In this document: positions 16,069 to 24,540 of the stretch, one piece after another | How positions within the stretch are numbered: position 1 is the stretch's first letter | Layout of the letters: every line of letters begins with the position of its first letter | Source of the DNA: Bacteriovorax sp. | Lineage (GTDB): Bacteria; Bdellovibrionota; Bacteriovoracia; Bacteriovoracales; Bacteriovoracaceae | DNA: 39,241 bases | Assembly: GCA_014378525.1 (NCBI GenBank) | Contig: JACMNL010000092.1 | Coordinates: 1-39,241 of the forward strand | Direction: 5' to 3' | Notes under the pieces: generated by a model | The model's input: only the letters and a program-made list of their open reading frames with translations | The model's database searches: none | What the model was told of the DNA's origin: nothing | Translations under genes and position numbers: made by a program

Positions 16069-16371
16069 ATGAATATCACGCCGAACATCAATCAAGAAAA
16101 CTGGACATCGTCTCAATTTTTTTCAGAACCTCTGAGAGCTTTCGTTTCCCTGGGGGCAGCTCCCGTTGAAACTCCGGAAGGGCTTCAGGAAGTTGAATTT
16201 CAATACCTGGTCACAATGACCGACAAAGACTATCAAGAGCTGTTTCAGAGCACTCACAAGACTCTTGATGAGGCACTGAAGGTATTAAATGAAAAGTATG
16301 GACACTGGGAACTGCAGGATGCTGGTATGAAAAACTCGGGTGATGGCTGCTCGAGCTGCGCAGCTCATTAA
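16069..16371 (+). CDS. Small protein with C-terminal CxxC motif
   Basis: A 100-residue cytosolic protein ending GDGCSSCAAH. The body (SSQFFSEPLRAFVSLGAAP ... EFQYLVTMTDKD ... TLDEALKVLNEKYG) looks like one alpha/beta domain, and the terminal CxxC could hold a metal or be redox-active. The ATG at 16069 is chosen over an upstream TTG because ACGAGG lies ten bases ahead. Divergent from rpmG. I do not recognise a family. Confidence 0.7.
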   Translation: MNITPNINQENWTSSQFFSEPLRAFVSLGAAPVETPEGLQEVEFQYLVTMTDKDYQELFQSTHKTLDEALKVLNEKYGHWELQDAGMKNSGDGCSSCAAH

Positions 16372-16421
16372 GAGTTACATCCATACTACCTAGACATTAC
16401 TTCACTGAAAGCTTCCCTGCC

Positions 16422-16450
16422 TTCGCACATGATTTCAATTGACGTATAAT
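16422..16450 (+). promoter_or_regulatory. rpmE promoter
   Basis: TTCGCA (16422-16427), a 17-base spacer and a perfect TATAAT (16445-16450). The leader would be about 75 bases long; a short GCCA/TGGC hairpin is visible in it but nothing that identifies a known regulator. Confidence 0.6.
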
Positions 16451-16532
16451 ACTATTTTGGCCATATTACTGGCTTATAAAAAACCTGGTTCTGTATACAA
16501 AGCAGAGATCACAATAAAAAAAGAAGGTCCAT

Positions 16533-16757
16533 ATGAAAGAAGGAATCCACCCGAACTACCAACCAACTCTAGTATCATGCGTATGTGGTGCAGAGTACAA
16601 AACTGGTTCAACAATTAAGTTAGAAAAGATCGACATCTGTGCGAACTGTCACCCATTTTACACTGGGAAGACAAAAATCTTAGATACTGAAGGAAGAATT
16701 GAAAAATTCAAAAAGAAATTCGGTACAGATTACACAAATAAAACTGCAAAGAAGTAA
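16533..16757 (+). CDS. rpmE: Ribosomal protein bL31 (zinc-binding type)
   Basis: A 74-residue protein with the family start MKEGIHPNYQ and HPFYTGKTKILDTEGRIEKF near the end. Zinc ligands are present as CVC (16, 18) and CANC (36, 39), so this is the C+ form, as opposed to the zinc-free paralogue induced in zinc limitation. AAGAAGG precedes ATG. Followed by its own terminator. Confidence 0.97.
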   Translation: MKEGIHPNYQPTLVSCVCGAEYKTGSTIKLEKIDICANCHPFYTGKTKILDTEGRIEKFKKKFGTDYTNKTAKK

Positions 16758-16767
16758 TTTGATAAGA

Positions 16768-16791
16768 GGCTCCGCAAGGGGCCTTTTTTTT
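16768..16791 (+). terminator. rpmE terminator
   Basis: GGCTCC, loop GCAA, GGGGCC and eight T. One wobble pair. Confidence 0.88.
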
Positions 16792-16878
16792 GCCATTTTT
16801 CCTCTGTGAGTCTTGAACTCTCATCTCAATCAAGCAAACCTTTTAATAACTAAACAAACTTAAACCCGGATGTTTTGA

Positions 16879-17340
16879 ATGAAATTGTTAATCGTGATCT
16901 GCGCCCTACTTGCTAGCGTTTCAGTTTTTGCAGGAGATAGAAATACTGCGTATGAAGTTATCTGCAAACCGATGAGCTTTGAATCAGATAGAACAAGATG
17001 TGTTGCCGCAATTAAGCCGCACAATTATTACAACGACGACGCTCTACAAATTTGTACAATTTTTACTTTTGATTCAACTAAGATTGAATGCCTTGGCTAT
17101 ATCGCTGACAAAACTTATGAAGCATATGAAATCGATACATGCAGAAACGGAACTTTTGATTCTGATAAACTTCAATGTTTGAGAACGAATGGTCAGAATA
17201 ACGGCGGGCAGTCTTGTATTCCTAAACAGGAACTACTAAATCAATTGAGACAAACTCAGAACGAACTCCACCAGGGACAAACAGGAACTGTGGATAAAAG
17301 ACTTACGTATTTAATTAGCAGAATTTCTAACTGTCAGTAG
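16879..17340 (+). CDS. Secreted protein with three Cys-x11-Cys repeats
   Basis: A 153-residue exported protein (signal peptide ending VFA at residue 18). Three repeats of about 30 residues each carry C-x11-C around a phenylalanine-acid-serine core: Cys29-Cys41 (SFESDRTRC), Cys59-Cys71 (TFDSTKIEC) and Cys88-Cys100 (TFDSDKLQC). The F-D-S-x-K/R core resembles the repeat in DUF4476 proteins but with added paired cysteines. A Cys114 and a C-terminal Cys152 bracket a helical, glutamine-rich tail. Probably disulfide-rich in the periplasm or outside. No function known to me. Confidence 0.75.
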   Translation: MKLLIVICALLASVSVFAGDRNTAYEVICKPMSFESDRTRCVAAIKPHNYYNDDALQICTIFTFDSTKIECLGYIADKTYEAYEIDTCRNGTFDSDKLQCLRTNGQNNGGQSCIPKQELLNQLRQTQNELHQGQTGTVDKRLTYLISRISNCQ

Positions 17341-17351
17341 AAACAATATTG

Positions 17352-17375
17352 AGCGCGAAGTTTATTCTTCGCGCT
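17352..17375. terminator. Hairpin at convergent gene ends
   Basis: AGCGCGAAG, loop TTTATT, CTTCGCGCT. It covers the stop codon of the methyltransferase gene. The T tracts on both sides are weak. Confidence 0.5.
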
Positions 17376-18423
17376 TAAGTTTGACTCTTAATTTTTCCTG
17401 GATCTGTTTTTCAATTTCAAAATTTAATCTTTCGCCTACGTCGGCATTCTTGAAAGCTTTCGAATCAATTTTTGATAATTGTTTTTTCTGGATTTCGATC
17501 ACAACGTTTCGATTATCGCCGTTTTCATTTTGCATGCACACTTCATATTCAAAACTAAATTTTGTTTCAGTCATGAAGCGAATTGTGACAGGGCCATTAT
17601 CAACAGCTGCTTTTTGTTTTTTGCGGTAAACATGAGCAACCATTGGAAGAATTTTTCTATCGAGACTCACCATTTGAGAAAGGCGCTCGATACTTTGATC
17701 GTGTGAAGTGCGAAGCACCTGGTGGCACCAGTCACTCGGGCATCCTGCATTTCCCGGGCACGGGTAAATCACATCGTAGGATTCAAGGATTTGTGTACGA
17801 AGTTTTTTTATGTCGTGGAAAAATTCGCTGGTCCCGGGCTCTATCCACATGACGTATTCAGGATCGATGGTCATGATCTGGTCTTGTGCCTTGTCGATTC
17901 CCATTTCATTAATTGAGTGTCCGAAAAATAAAATACTGTTGGATTTTTTTTCTGAGTATTTTCTCACTGTCTGGAATTTCGATCCGGGAAAAAAACCGTT
18001 CATGAGTTTTGTCGCCTGGTCGAGCATGATCTGTGCTGTATCAACTGCGATCATCTCGACGTGGTTACCTATGTTCATGAGCATTTTATAGCCCAATGAA
18101 AAGGTTCCCGGGCCTGCGCCCATATCAATGAAAGGTCTGTTCTTAAAATCTTCCAGAATGTCTTCCGGGAGTTTTGAGAGGAGAAAATGAAGTTTAGGAA
18201 TGTTGGTCGGCAGATAAAACGCGGCGTAGGCCGAGACTTGTCTGTGGTCTAAAACGTAATCAGTAATGTGATCGCGTTTCACCGTAAACTTCGCTGACAT
18301 GTTCTTAATCGCTGTTACGATTTCAGGTTCAGTCATGTTTGAAATTAATAAATGTGGTTTTAGTTGTTCTGATGAAAGAGAAAAGGGCCCGAAGGCCCTC
18401 TTTTCTGTAGTTGAATTATTCAA
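17362..18423 (-). CDS. Rsm22-like small-subunit rRNA methyltransferase family protein
   Basis: A ~350-residue SAM-dependent methyltransferase of the Rsm22 family (PF09243). The SAM-binding motif is FIDMGAGPGTFSLG (about 98-111), and the cysteine cluster PCPGNAGCPSDWCHQ (about 223-237) matches the metal site typical of the family. The family modifies or helps assemble the small ribosomal subunit; its bacterial role is uncertain. The open frame begins with TTG directly after the gltA stop, and the gltA terminator lies inside its first 15 codons, so translation may instead begin at the internal ATG for MTEPEIV (codon 30). C-terminal ~70 residues are basic and helical. Confidence 0.75.
   Translation of the reverse strand: MNNSTTEKRAFGPFSLSSEQLKPHLLISNMTEPEIVTAIKNMSAKFTVKRDHITDYVLDHRQVSAYAAFYLPTNIPKLHFLLSKLPEDILEDFKNRPFIDMGAGPGTFSLGYKMLMNIGNHVEMIAVDTAQIMLDQATKLMNGFFPGSKFQTVRKYSEKKSNSILFFGHSINEMGIDKAQDQIMTIDPEYVMWIEPGTSEFFHDIKKLRTQILESYDVIYPCPGNAGCPSDWCHQVLRTSHDQSIERLSQMVSLDRKILPMVAHVYRKKQKAAVDNGPVTIRFMTETKFSFEYEVCMQNENGDNRNVVIEIQKKQLSKIDSKAFKNADVGERLNFEIEKQIQEKLRVKLKREE
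18379..18406 (-). terminator. gltA terminator inside the next open frame
   Basis: Minus strand: AGAAAA-GA-GGGCC, a TTCG tetraloop, GGCCC-TTTTCT; 11 pairs with a 2-base bulge. It lies 18-45 bases past the gltA stop and within the annotated start of the Rsm22-like gene. Confidence 0.7.
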
Positions 18424-19695
18424 TTATCTTTTTCCAAGGTCAGTGTACTCGCGAGTTGTTTCACCAACGTAAACCTGACGTGGACGAGAGATTTTAGTTT
18501 CTTTTGTTTCTCTCATTTCTTTCCACTGTGATAACCAGCCTGGCATTCTTCCAAGAGCAAACATTACTGTGAACATATTTGTAGGGATTCCAAGAGCTCT
18601 GTAGATAATTCCAGAGTAGAAATCTACGTTCGGGTAAAGTTTTCTTGTAACGAAGTAGTCGTCAGAGAGAGCAGTCTGTTCTAATCCTTTTGCGATATCA
18701 AGGTATGGATCTTTTACACCAAGTTGAGCAAGAACTTTATCGCACGCTACTTTAATGATTTTTGCACGTGGATCAAAGTTTTTATAAACTCTGTGCCCGA
18801 AGCCCATAAGTTTGAATGTATCGTTTTTATCTTTTGCGCGCTCAAGAGCGTGCTTGTAATCGCCACCAGCGTTTGAAATCTCTTCAAGCATTTCTAAAAC
18901 TTCCTGGTTCGCTCCACCGTGAAGTGGTCCCCAAAGAGCATCGATACCAGCAGAGATTGAAGCAAATACTGAAGCGTTAGATGAACCAACAACTCTTACT
19001 GTTGAAGTAGAGCAGTTTTGTTCGTGGTCAGCGTGAAGAATTAAAAGAACGTCTAATGCTTTTGCAACATCTTTAGAAGCTTTCATTCCCATCATCGACA
19101 TAAAGTCTTCAGTGTATGAAAGAGCAGGATTTGAAGCTACTAAAGCTTGTCCTGTCGTTACTCTTTGAATTGCAGCTGTAATGATTTTGAATTGCCCGAT
19201 CATCAAAGAAAAGATTTCATCTTTTTGTTCTTTAGTTGGATTTGGATTATTTAATTCCGGGTAGTGAGCTGATAGTGCAACAGTTACCGCAGAAGCGACT
19301 GCCATAGGGTGAGCAGTCTTAGGGAACAGTTGAATCATCTTTGTGATGTATTCCGGAAGTGTTGAATAGCTTGCAACTTTCTTTTCGAAAGCTGTCATCT
19401 CTGCCTGAGTTGGAAGTTTTCCCCAGTTTAATAAATACGAAACTTCTAAGAAAGAAGATTTTTCTGCAAGTTGTTCAATTGGATATCCTCTGTAACGAAG
19501 AATTCCTAATTCACCATCCAGGAAAGTCACAGCTGATGCGCACGAACCAGTGTTTAAAAAACCGTGGTCGATTGTAATGCATCCAGTGTCAGCACGTAGT
19601 TTTGAAATATCAATTGCTTTTTCTTTTTCTGAGCCCACAGTGATCGGGTACTCAAGAGTTTTCCCGTCAACTTCGATTTTTGCCGTTAAAGACAT
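18424..19695 (-). CDS. gltA: Citrate synthase
   Basis: A 423-residue enzyme that condenses oxaloacetate and acetyl-CoA at the entry of the TCA cycle. It is the hexameric E. coli type by length and by its N-terminal domain (TCITIDHGF ... RGYPIEQLAEKSSFLEV). Catalytic residues are visible: the first His in LHGGANQEVL, the second in FGHRVYKNFDPR and the Asp in NVDFYSGI. The ATG at 19693-19695 is chosen because GGAGG lies six bases ahead; the longer frame has no site. A possible promoter (TTGCAG, 18 bases, TATGAC) lies between it and the pyrE terminator. Confidence 0.97.
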   Translation of the reverse strand: MSLTAKIEVDGKTLEYPITVGSEKEKAIDISKLRADTGCITIDHGFLNTGSCASAVTFLDGELGILRYRGYPIEQLAEKSSFLEVSYLLNWGKLPTQAEMTAFEKKVASYSTLPEYITKMIQLFPKTAHPMAVASAVTVALSAHYPELNNPNPTKEQKDEIFSLMIGQFKIITAAIQRVTTGQALVASNPALSYTEDFMSMMGMKASKDVAKALDVLLILHADHEQNCSTSTVRVVGSSNASVFASISAGIDALWGPLHGGANQEVLEMLEEISNAGGDYKHALERAKDKNDTFKLMGFGHRVYKNFDPRAKIIKVACDKVLAQLGVKDPYLDIAKGLEQTALSDDYFVTRKLYPNVDFYSGIIYRALGIPTNMFTVMFALGRMPGWLSQWKEMRETKETKISRPRQVYVGETTREYTDLGKR

Positions 19696-19751
19696 ATAGA
19701 TCCTCCAATGAATTTGGTCATACAAATTATTCTTAATTTACTGCAAACAAA

Positions 19752-19773
19752 AAAGTCCTGCCAGAAGAACTTT
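19752..19773 (-). terminator. pyrE terminator
   Basis: Minus strand: AAAGTTCT, loop TCTGGC, AGGACTTT followed by TTTGTTT. Confidence 0.8.
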
Positions 19774-19780
19774 GAGTTAT

Positions 19781-20422
19781 TTAAAATTTCGCAGACCACG
19801 CTTTAGGATCAGCGTGCCATTCTTTGAGGAGAGTTAATCCGTCTTTGTTTATTAAGTTTAACTCGAAAGCTGCCATTGTTAATGAGGTAAAATCTGTCAG
19901 TGCGAATAGTTGAATGGAAAGGTTACGTAAACGTTCCTGGGCACCACTCATTTCGTAATCCACCACACAAAGACAAGCATCACATTTAAGCCCTGCTCCA
20001 TTAAGTCCGGCCATAGAATCTTCGAGGCTCGCACCTTGATTGACTAAATCTTCGAATAGAAGAACTTTGTCCCCTGTCTTATATAATCCTTCGACCTGGT
20101 TTTTTCTACCGTGATCCTTAGCTTTTGGTCTTACATAAACCATCGATCGCTTCATTCTATCTGCTACAAAAGCTGCGTGAGGAATCCCTGCAGTAGCAAT
20201 ACCACCAAGGTGATCAAACGTTAGTTTATTTTCTTCGATCACTTTTATGAAGGATGAAATGACCTGATCTCTGAATTCTACTTGCGACAAGATAAGACGG
20301 TTGTCGCAATAGATTGGTCCCTTTAACCCGGATGCATAAGTGAATGGGTTTTGAGGGGAGAACTTAACTGCACCTAAATTAATAAGGTTTTTAGCGATGT
20401 CCATTTTCATTGGTGATTTCAT
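19781..20422 (-). CDS. pyrE: Orotate phosphoribosyltransferase
   Basis: A 213-residue enzyme that makes OMP from orotate and PRPP in pyrimidine synthesis. FSPQNPFTYASGLKGPIYCDNR is the substrate-side signature (residues 22-43; described here in part), and VLLFEDLVNQGASLEDS is the PRPP-binding loop. The start at 20420-20422 gives the length usual for PyrE; the open frame goes 34 codons further, but that stretch lacks a binding site and holds the promoter of the divergent gene. AAAGG lies nine bases before this ATG. Confidence 0.9.
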   Translation of the reverse strand: MKSPMKMDIAKNLINLGAVKFSPQNPFTYASGLKGPIYCDNRLILSQVEFRDQVISSFIKVIEENKLTFDHLGGIATAGIPHAAFVADRMKRSMVYVRPKAKDHGRKNQVEGLYKTGDKVLLFEDLVNQGASLEDSMAGLNGAGLKCDACLCVVDYEMSGAQERLRNLSIQLFALTDFTSLTMAAFELNLINKDGLTLLKEWHADPKAWSAKF

Positions 20423-20496
20423 AACTGATGGCCTTTGGGCAAGTGCTGATTTTTCCATAAAATCACTAAATTTCAGCATATTGCTCGAATTGAAGT

Positions 20497-20502
20497 TATA
20501 AT
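20497..20502 (+). promoter_or_regulatory. -10 element of paralogue B gene
   Basis: Perfect TATAAT, 37 bases before the TTG start. No clear -35. Confidence 0.4.
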
Positions 20503-20538
20503 GATTAAGCATATGAATTATCACTTACGAAACACGAG

Positions 20539-21924
20539 TTGTCGCTATTGAAAGCATTATTTATTGGTCACACCCCTGAAGACGACAAGAACATTCTGCG
20601 TTTAATGGGAAACAATTATCCAAAAGTGCAGCTGATCGGTTTAAAAAAACCGGAAGACTTAAGCGACATGCTTACTGATGATGGTCCGTTTTCTTTCATC
20701 GTTATTTCCATAGATAATAAAAATATTTCTGCCGAAGATATTTATAATCAGATCAATGAAACTCTGGGAACGAGACCGTTTGTTTTTATCGGTACTCCAA
20801 ACTCAGTAAAGTCGCAGCTGACAAATGCCATGGTTCACAATCAACAGACCAACGCTTTAGTCGAGCTTCCACTCGTGCTCGAAGAATTCAAAAAGGCCAT
20901 GAATCTTGCAATTGACTGGGTAAAAAAAGAAGAATTTGAAGAATCGATTCTGGAATTCTCCCGCGATGATCTTCATCCGATGAGACTTCGAAATTTTTAT
21001 CTGTTTGAACAAGTCCCTTATGATGTTTACATTGAACTCACATCTACAAAATTCGGTAAAGTTATCACTAAAGATAAATTTTACTCTCACCAGATCATCC
21101 AGAATTATTCGCGCAAAAATATAAAATACCTTTATCTGAGAAAAGATGAGCATTTAAAGTTTCTGGATATTTCCATTAAAAATCTTCTGAAGATTTACGA
21201 TGCAAAACTTCCGGATAGAAAAAAATACCTGGTGCTGCATTTAAAGACTGCTTTTTTCATTCATCAGTTTATCAGGGCCGTTAGTGTCTCGGATGAAGTG
21301 AATAAGCTCGCTCACCTCTTTATTGATTCAGTTTCGACTCTCGTTCGTTCATTTGATAGTCTTGCAGACCTGCTCGATGGCGTCAGTGAGACCGGCAATA
21401 TTACATTTGCAGAACAAAGTGTGGCGACTGCTTATGTCTGTGAAAAAATCCTGTTAAACATGGGCTGGACTGCTGATATGACCCGCGGGAAACTGATTCT
21501 TGCCTCTCTACTGCAGGATATTTCGATGTCGAATGATGATTTGATCAAGATCAGATCGCTCAATGATCCCAACCTGAAAATGTTCACTGAAGAAGAACAG
21601 GAAGATTTTAAAAATCATCCGCAGAAGGCAGCTCACCTTTCAACTTTCTTCAATGGTTTTTCTGACGTGGATTTTATTTTACTTGAACAGCATGAACATC
21701 CGACGGGAGATGGTTTTCCTAAAGGACTGAACTCATCAGGACTCACGACAATTTCTTGTATTTTTATTTTAGCGAGCAACTTTGTTTCGCGAATGGCACT
21801 GACTCCAAAATCGCCTACCCAGTATAAAGACATCCTGACAAATATGAAGCGTGTTTATAACACCGGAAACTTCAAGGACCCACTTAAAGCTTTAGAAAAA
21901 GCATTAAAGCGCGGCCAGCTCTAG
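20539..21924 (+). CDS. Degenerate HD-GYP-like protein with pseudo-receiver (paralogue B)
   Basis: A 461-residue relative of the 14197-15642 protein. A receiver-like N-terminus (1-130) has no recognisable phosphorylation site. Residues 152-215 are the shared domain (FYLFEQVPYDVYIELT ... YLYLRKDEHLKFL). The HD-GYP region has lost several metal ligands: the first His is Gln294, HD is Gln326-Asp327 (LLQDISM, no Lys), HH is Gln384-His385, and the last Asp is Asn414; His360 and DGFP (391-394) remain. Hydrolysis is unlikely; binding or protein interaction is more plausible. The start is TTG at 20539 with no strong binding site, so it could be a few codons off. Confidence 0.8.
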   Translation: MSLLKALFIGHTPEDDKNILRLMGNNYPKVQLIGLKKPEDLSDMLTDDGPFSFIVISIDNKNISAEDIYNQINETLGTRPFVFIGTPNSVKSQLTNAMVHNQQTNALVELPLVLEEFKKAMNLAIDWVKKEEFEESILEFSRDDLHPMRLRNFYLFEQVPYDVYIELTSTKFGKVITKDKFYSHQIIQNYSRKNIKYLYLRKDEHLKFLDISIKNLLKIYDAKLPDRKKYLVLHLKTAFFIHQFIRAVSVSDEVNKLAHLFIDSVSTLVRSFDSLADLLDGVSETGNITFAEQSVATAYVCEKILLNMGWTADMTRGKLILASLLQDISMSNDDLIKIRSLNDPNLKMFTEEEQEDFKNHPQKAAHLSTFFNGFSDVDFILLEQHEHPTGDGFPKGLNSSGLTTISCIFILASNFVSRMALTPKSPTQYKDILTNMKRVYNTGNFKDPLKALEKALKRGQL

Positions 21925-21940
21925 TCATATATTTATTTTT

Positions 21941-23281
21941 TTAGCCTGGGAAATTTTCCAGTGTTTCAATGATCTTCTTGTAAGTTGTCTTTTTGAATTT
22001 ATCATTAAGAATGACAAGGATCGCTTTAGTATCCAGAACGTATTCCGGTTTTTCATCGCGACTCTTCATAAATTCTTCAACAAAAGCTTCAGAGACTAAA
22101 ACAATTTTTGAAAGCGGTGAAATATCATCCTTAAAATCAATTGCGAAACCGATTCCATTGGTGATGCCGTGGTGTTGTTTAATCAAAAGATCAGCTCCGA
22201 TCGGCGCTCTTTTATAAGTCACGATGACTTCAGCGGCAAGGCGGGCGTGGTTTAAAACAACTTCTTTTTCCTTATCACTCAGTTGATCAGAAAATAAAAG
22301 GTCTTCTTCATATTTTAACTGCGGATACTTTAAGTAAATAGGCGCGAGCATAATATCGTGGAAAAAAAGAACGAAGTTAATTTTTTCAATGTGGGAGTCT
22401 CCTCCCCATGAAACACGCTTGATGATGTGATTACTTACGAAGGCCGCAAGAATTGAGTGAGTATAGATATATCCGTCACGTTGAGAGTTTAAAATTGATA
22501 AAAGTTTTTTAAGGCTTGGAGTTTCGTTGACGATCTCTTCCATAACTTTTGTACAGGCAGATGCGATATTCATTATCTCAGCTGTCACTGCTGGAGATTC
22601 ACTGAAACTTGCAGCTGCAAAATTAAATCCGACTTTAACAGCTTCACTTTTAACAGTCGTTTCAAGTCCATCAGTATTTTTAAGGAAATCGACGATAGAA
22701 GTTGAGATGATATTGATGATCAGAAGTCTGTCGAGACTGTTCACATATAAATTTGAAATTCCTTCACTGGCAAACTGCTTGATGGTTTGTCCGATGAGAT
22801 CTCCACGCTTCGCTACCATCGTGTACTCACCGTTTTTCATCTGCATGTACACTGAGCAGGGAACTTCTTTTATTTTCGATAAAAAATGCCCTTCAATCGG
22901 ATAGTACTGGGGCACATCTTTTTCGGCCATATCTTTAGCCGTCACACCTAAAAGCTGCGCACACGAACGGATCATATTCTGCAGATTGTATGAGTTCGGG
23001 ACAATAATAATGTTTTCGATTTCCTTGCCGGGATTACCGATCACCATTAAATGCGTTTTATTTTTAACCGTCGCAAGAAATGAATGAATCTCGCTTGCTG
23101 CATCAATACCATTGATATTGCTCATCGTGATGATAATATCCGGACGCGATTTTTTGAATTCTTCAATTGCTTTTTTTGTCGAGTCTACAAGAGTCACCTG
23201 AGCACCCAGATAAACTTCCAGATTTGTTATGTATAACTGATTAAGAATTTCATTGTCGGAAATGACTAAGATCTGGCTCAT
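21941..23281 (-). CDS. Degenerate HD-GYP-like protein with pseudo-receiver (paralogue C)
   Basis: A 446-residue protein with the same plan: receiver fold 1-115 with Met53 where the phospho-accepting Asp belongs (IIITMSNINGID), shared domain 130-190 (VPCSVYMQMKNGEY ... NLYVNSLDRLL), HD-GYP-like domain from about 260. His275, His308-Asp309, His345 and His370-His371 remain, but Lys of HDxGK is Leu312, GYP is GFA (378-380) and the last Asp is Glu398. Metal binding may survive better than in paralogue B. Convergent with that gene, 16 bases apart. AAGGG precedes ATG. Confidence 0.82.
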   Translation of the reverse strand: MSQILVISDNEILNQLYITNLEVYLGAQVTLVDSTKKAIEEFKKSRPDIIITMSNINGIDAASEIHSFLATVKNKTHLMVIGNPGKEIENIIIVPNSYNLQNMIRSCAQLLGVTAKDMAEKDVPQYYPIEGHFLSKIKEVPCSVYMQMKNGEYTMVAKRGDLIGQTIKQFASEGISNLYVNSLDRLLIINIISTSIVDFLKNTDGLETTVKSEAVKVGFNFAAASFSESPAVTAEIMNIASACTKVMEEIVNETPSLKKLLSILNSQRDGYIYTHSILAAFVSNHIIKRVSWGGDSHIEKINFVLFFHDIMLAPIYLKYPQLKYEEDLLFSDQLSDKEKEVVLNHARLAAEVIVTYKRAPIGADLLIKQHHGITNGIGFAIDFKDDISPLSKIVLVSEAFVEEFMKSRDEKPEYVLDTKAILVILNDKFKKTTYKKIIETLENFPG

Positions 23282-23385
23282 TTTTCACCCTTAAAACTAA
23301 GATATTGTCAGTTTATCACCAAAATACTTTCACGCTCAATTTTTCTTGATTAGGAATCTTTTTCAAACTAAATTAGTAGCCTATT

Positions 23386-24078
23386 ATGAAATTCAAAACA
23401 CCGCTGCACGAAGGAATTTTCCAGAAACGTTACAAACGATTTTTCGCCGACATCAAATTGGGCGAAGAAATAGTTGTCGCTCACACCGCGAATACCGGAA
23501 CTATGAAAACATGTTTGGCCGAAGGATGGAAGGCCATGATGAGTTTTCATGACTCTCCAACTCGTAAATTAAAATATAGTTTCGAAATGATTCACAACGG
23601 GAAAACCTGGATCGGAATCAATACCTCCCTCACGAATGGACTAGCGATTGAAGCGATTAAAAATGGAGTGATCCCGGAGCTGCAAGGTTATAGCGATTTA
23701 AAACCTGAAGCAAAGATCGGACAAAGTCGAATTGATATTCTGCTTTCTAATTCTGAAACTGATCAGTGTTATGTCGAAGTAAAAAACGTCACGTTAATCG
23801 ACGACGAAAATTACGCCTTATTCCCCGACTCTGTCACTGAAAGAGGCCAGAAGCATTTAAATGAGCTTCTAGAGCTTAAACGCAAAGGCATTCGCACAGT
23901 CATGTTATTTGTTGTCCAAAGAGAAGATTGCCATTCGTTCAAAGTTGAACAAAACATCGATCCTGTTTACTGCAAGCTTCTTAAAGAGGTTATGAGTGAA
24001 GGTGTGGAAGTTCTTGTGTACCAGTGCAAGCTTTCGCCGGAAGAGATTATTGTTCATAAAAAATTAACAATTGTATAA
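23386..24078 (+). CDS. sfsA: SfsA family protein
   Basis: A 230-residue protein of the SfsA family (PF03749), named from sugar fermentation stimulation in E. coli; it has an OB-like N-terminal part and a nuclease-like C-terminal part. Markers are LHEGIFQKRYKRF, AHTANTGTMKTCL, GQSRIDILL, VEVKNVTL and FPDSVTERGQKHL; the latter carry the Asp, Glu and Lys residues of a PD-(D/E)xK-like site. Full family length. No clear binding site before ATG. The biochemical role of the family is unsettled. Confidence 0.92.
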   Translation: MKFKTPLHEGIFQKRYKRFFADIKLGEEIVVAHTANTGTMKTCLAEGWKAMMSFHDSPTRKLKYSFEMIHNGKTWIGINTSLTNGLAIEAIKNGVIPELQGYSDLKPEAKIGQSRIDILLSNSETDQCYVEVKNVTLIDDENYALFPDSVTERGQKHLNELLELKRKGIRTVMLFVVQREDCHSFKVEQNIDPVYCKLLKEVMSEGVEVLVYQCKLSPEEIIVHKKLTIV

Positions 24079-24086
24079 ATAAAACA

Positions 24087-24118
24087 ATAAGGCCCGTGCG
24101 ATTAAGCACAGGCCTTAT
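24087..24118. terminator. Bidirectional terminator
   Basis: ATAAGGCC-C-GTGC, loop GATTAA, GCAC-A-GGCCTTAT, with one C/A mismatch as in the hairpin at 10419-10442. It separates sfsA from the convergent small gene. Confidence 0.75.
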
Positions 24119-24147
24119 AAAGCCCCCAACGGATGTGACCTAAAATA

Positions 24148-24312
24148 TCACGCCGCTTTTTTGTCTTTGTTAAAGTCATTCGTTGCAACAGTTGCAGTTA
24201 CTGCGTTTTTGTCTTTCGATCCCTGCATAAGCTTCAAATGGTTTTGAGCTTTCTTTTCTTTCGTCGTAAGTTTCTTTCCGTGTTTACTCTTATTGTCGTT
24301 CTTATCACCCAT
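24148..24312 (-). CDS. Small lysine-rich protein behind a flagellar-type promoter
   Basis: A 54-residue protein, MGDKNDNKSKHGKKLTTKEK at the start and ending FNKDKKAA, with about a quarter lysine and no membrane segment or cysteine. It is likely largely disordered. AGGAGG stands eight bases before ATG, and a strong sigma-28-like promoter lies 47-73 bases upstream, so it is very likely real and expressed with flagellar genes. No family recognised; it might bind nucleic acid or an acidic partner. Confidence 0.7.
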   Translation of the reverse strand: MGDKNDNKSKHGKKLTTKEKKAQNHLKLMQGSKDKNAVTATVATNDFNKDKKAA

Positions 24313-24358
24313 GTGACTACCTCCTTCATACTTACACGTTTTCTTTATTGTACTATTC

Positions 24359-24385
24359 CTATCGGCTACTCTTTAAAATACTTTA
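24359..24385 (-). promoter_or_regulatory. Sigma-28-like flagellar promoter
   Basis: Minus strand: TAAAGTAT (24378-24385), 11 bases, GCCGATAG (24359-24366); 7/8 at each box to the FliA consensus with exact spacing. The rest of the 24313-24628 gap holds the inverted repeat at 24541-24565 and nothing else I can identify. Confidence 0.7.
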
Positions 24386-24540
24386 GCTCTTTTCTTTGTT
24401 ATTAACGCTTTAATCCATTTGAATCAATACCTTAAGACACATTAAAGTCTGGCCTTTTTGACCATTTTTTAAGGCTTACGAAGCAGGATTGGGCGACAAA
24501 AAGACTCCACAAACTTCGGTGATCACCTAATTCCCGACCA

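Noticed and set aside
20423..20524. 34-codon N-terminal extension of pyrE
   Set aside because: It has no binding site, exceeds the usual PyrE length and overlaps the -10 of the divergent gene.
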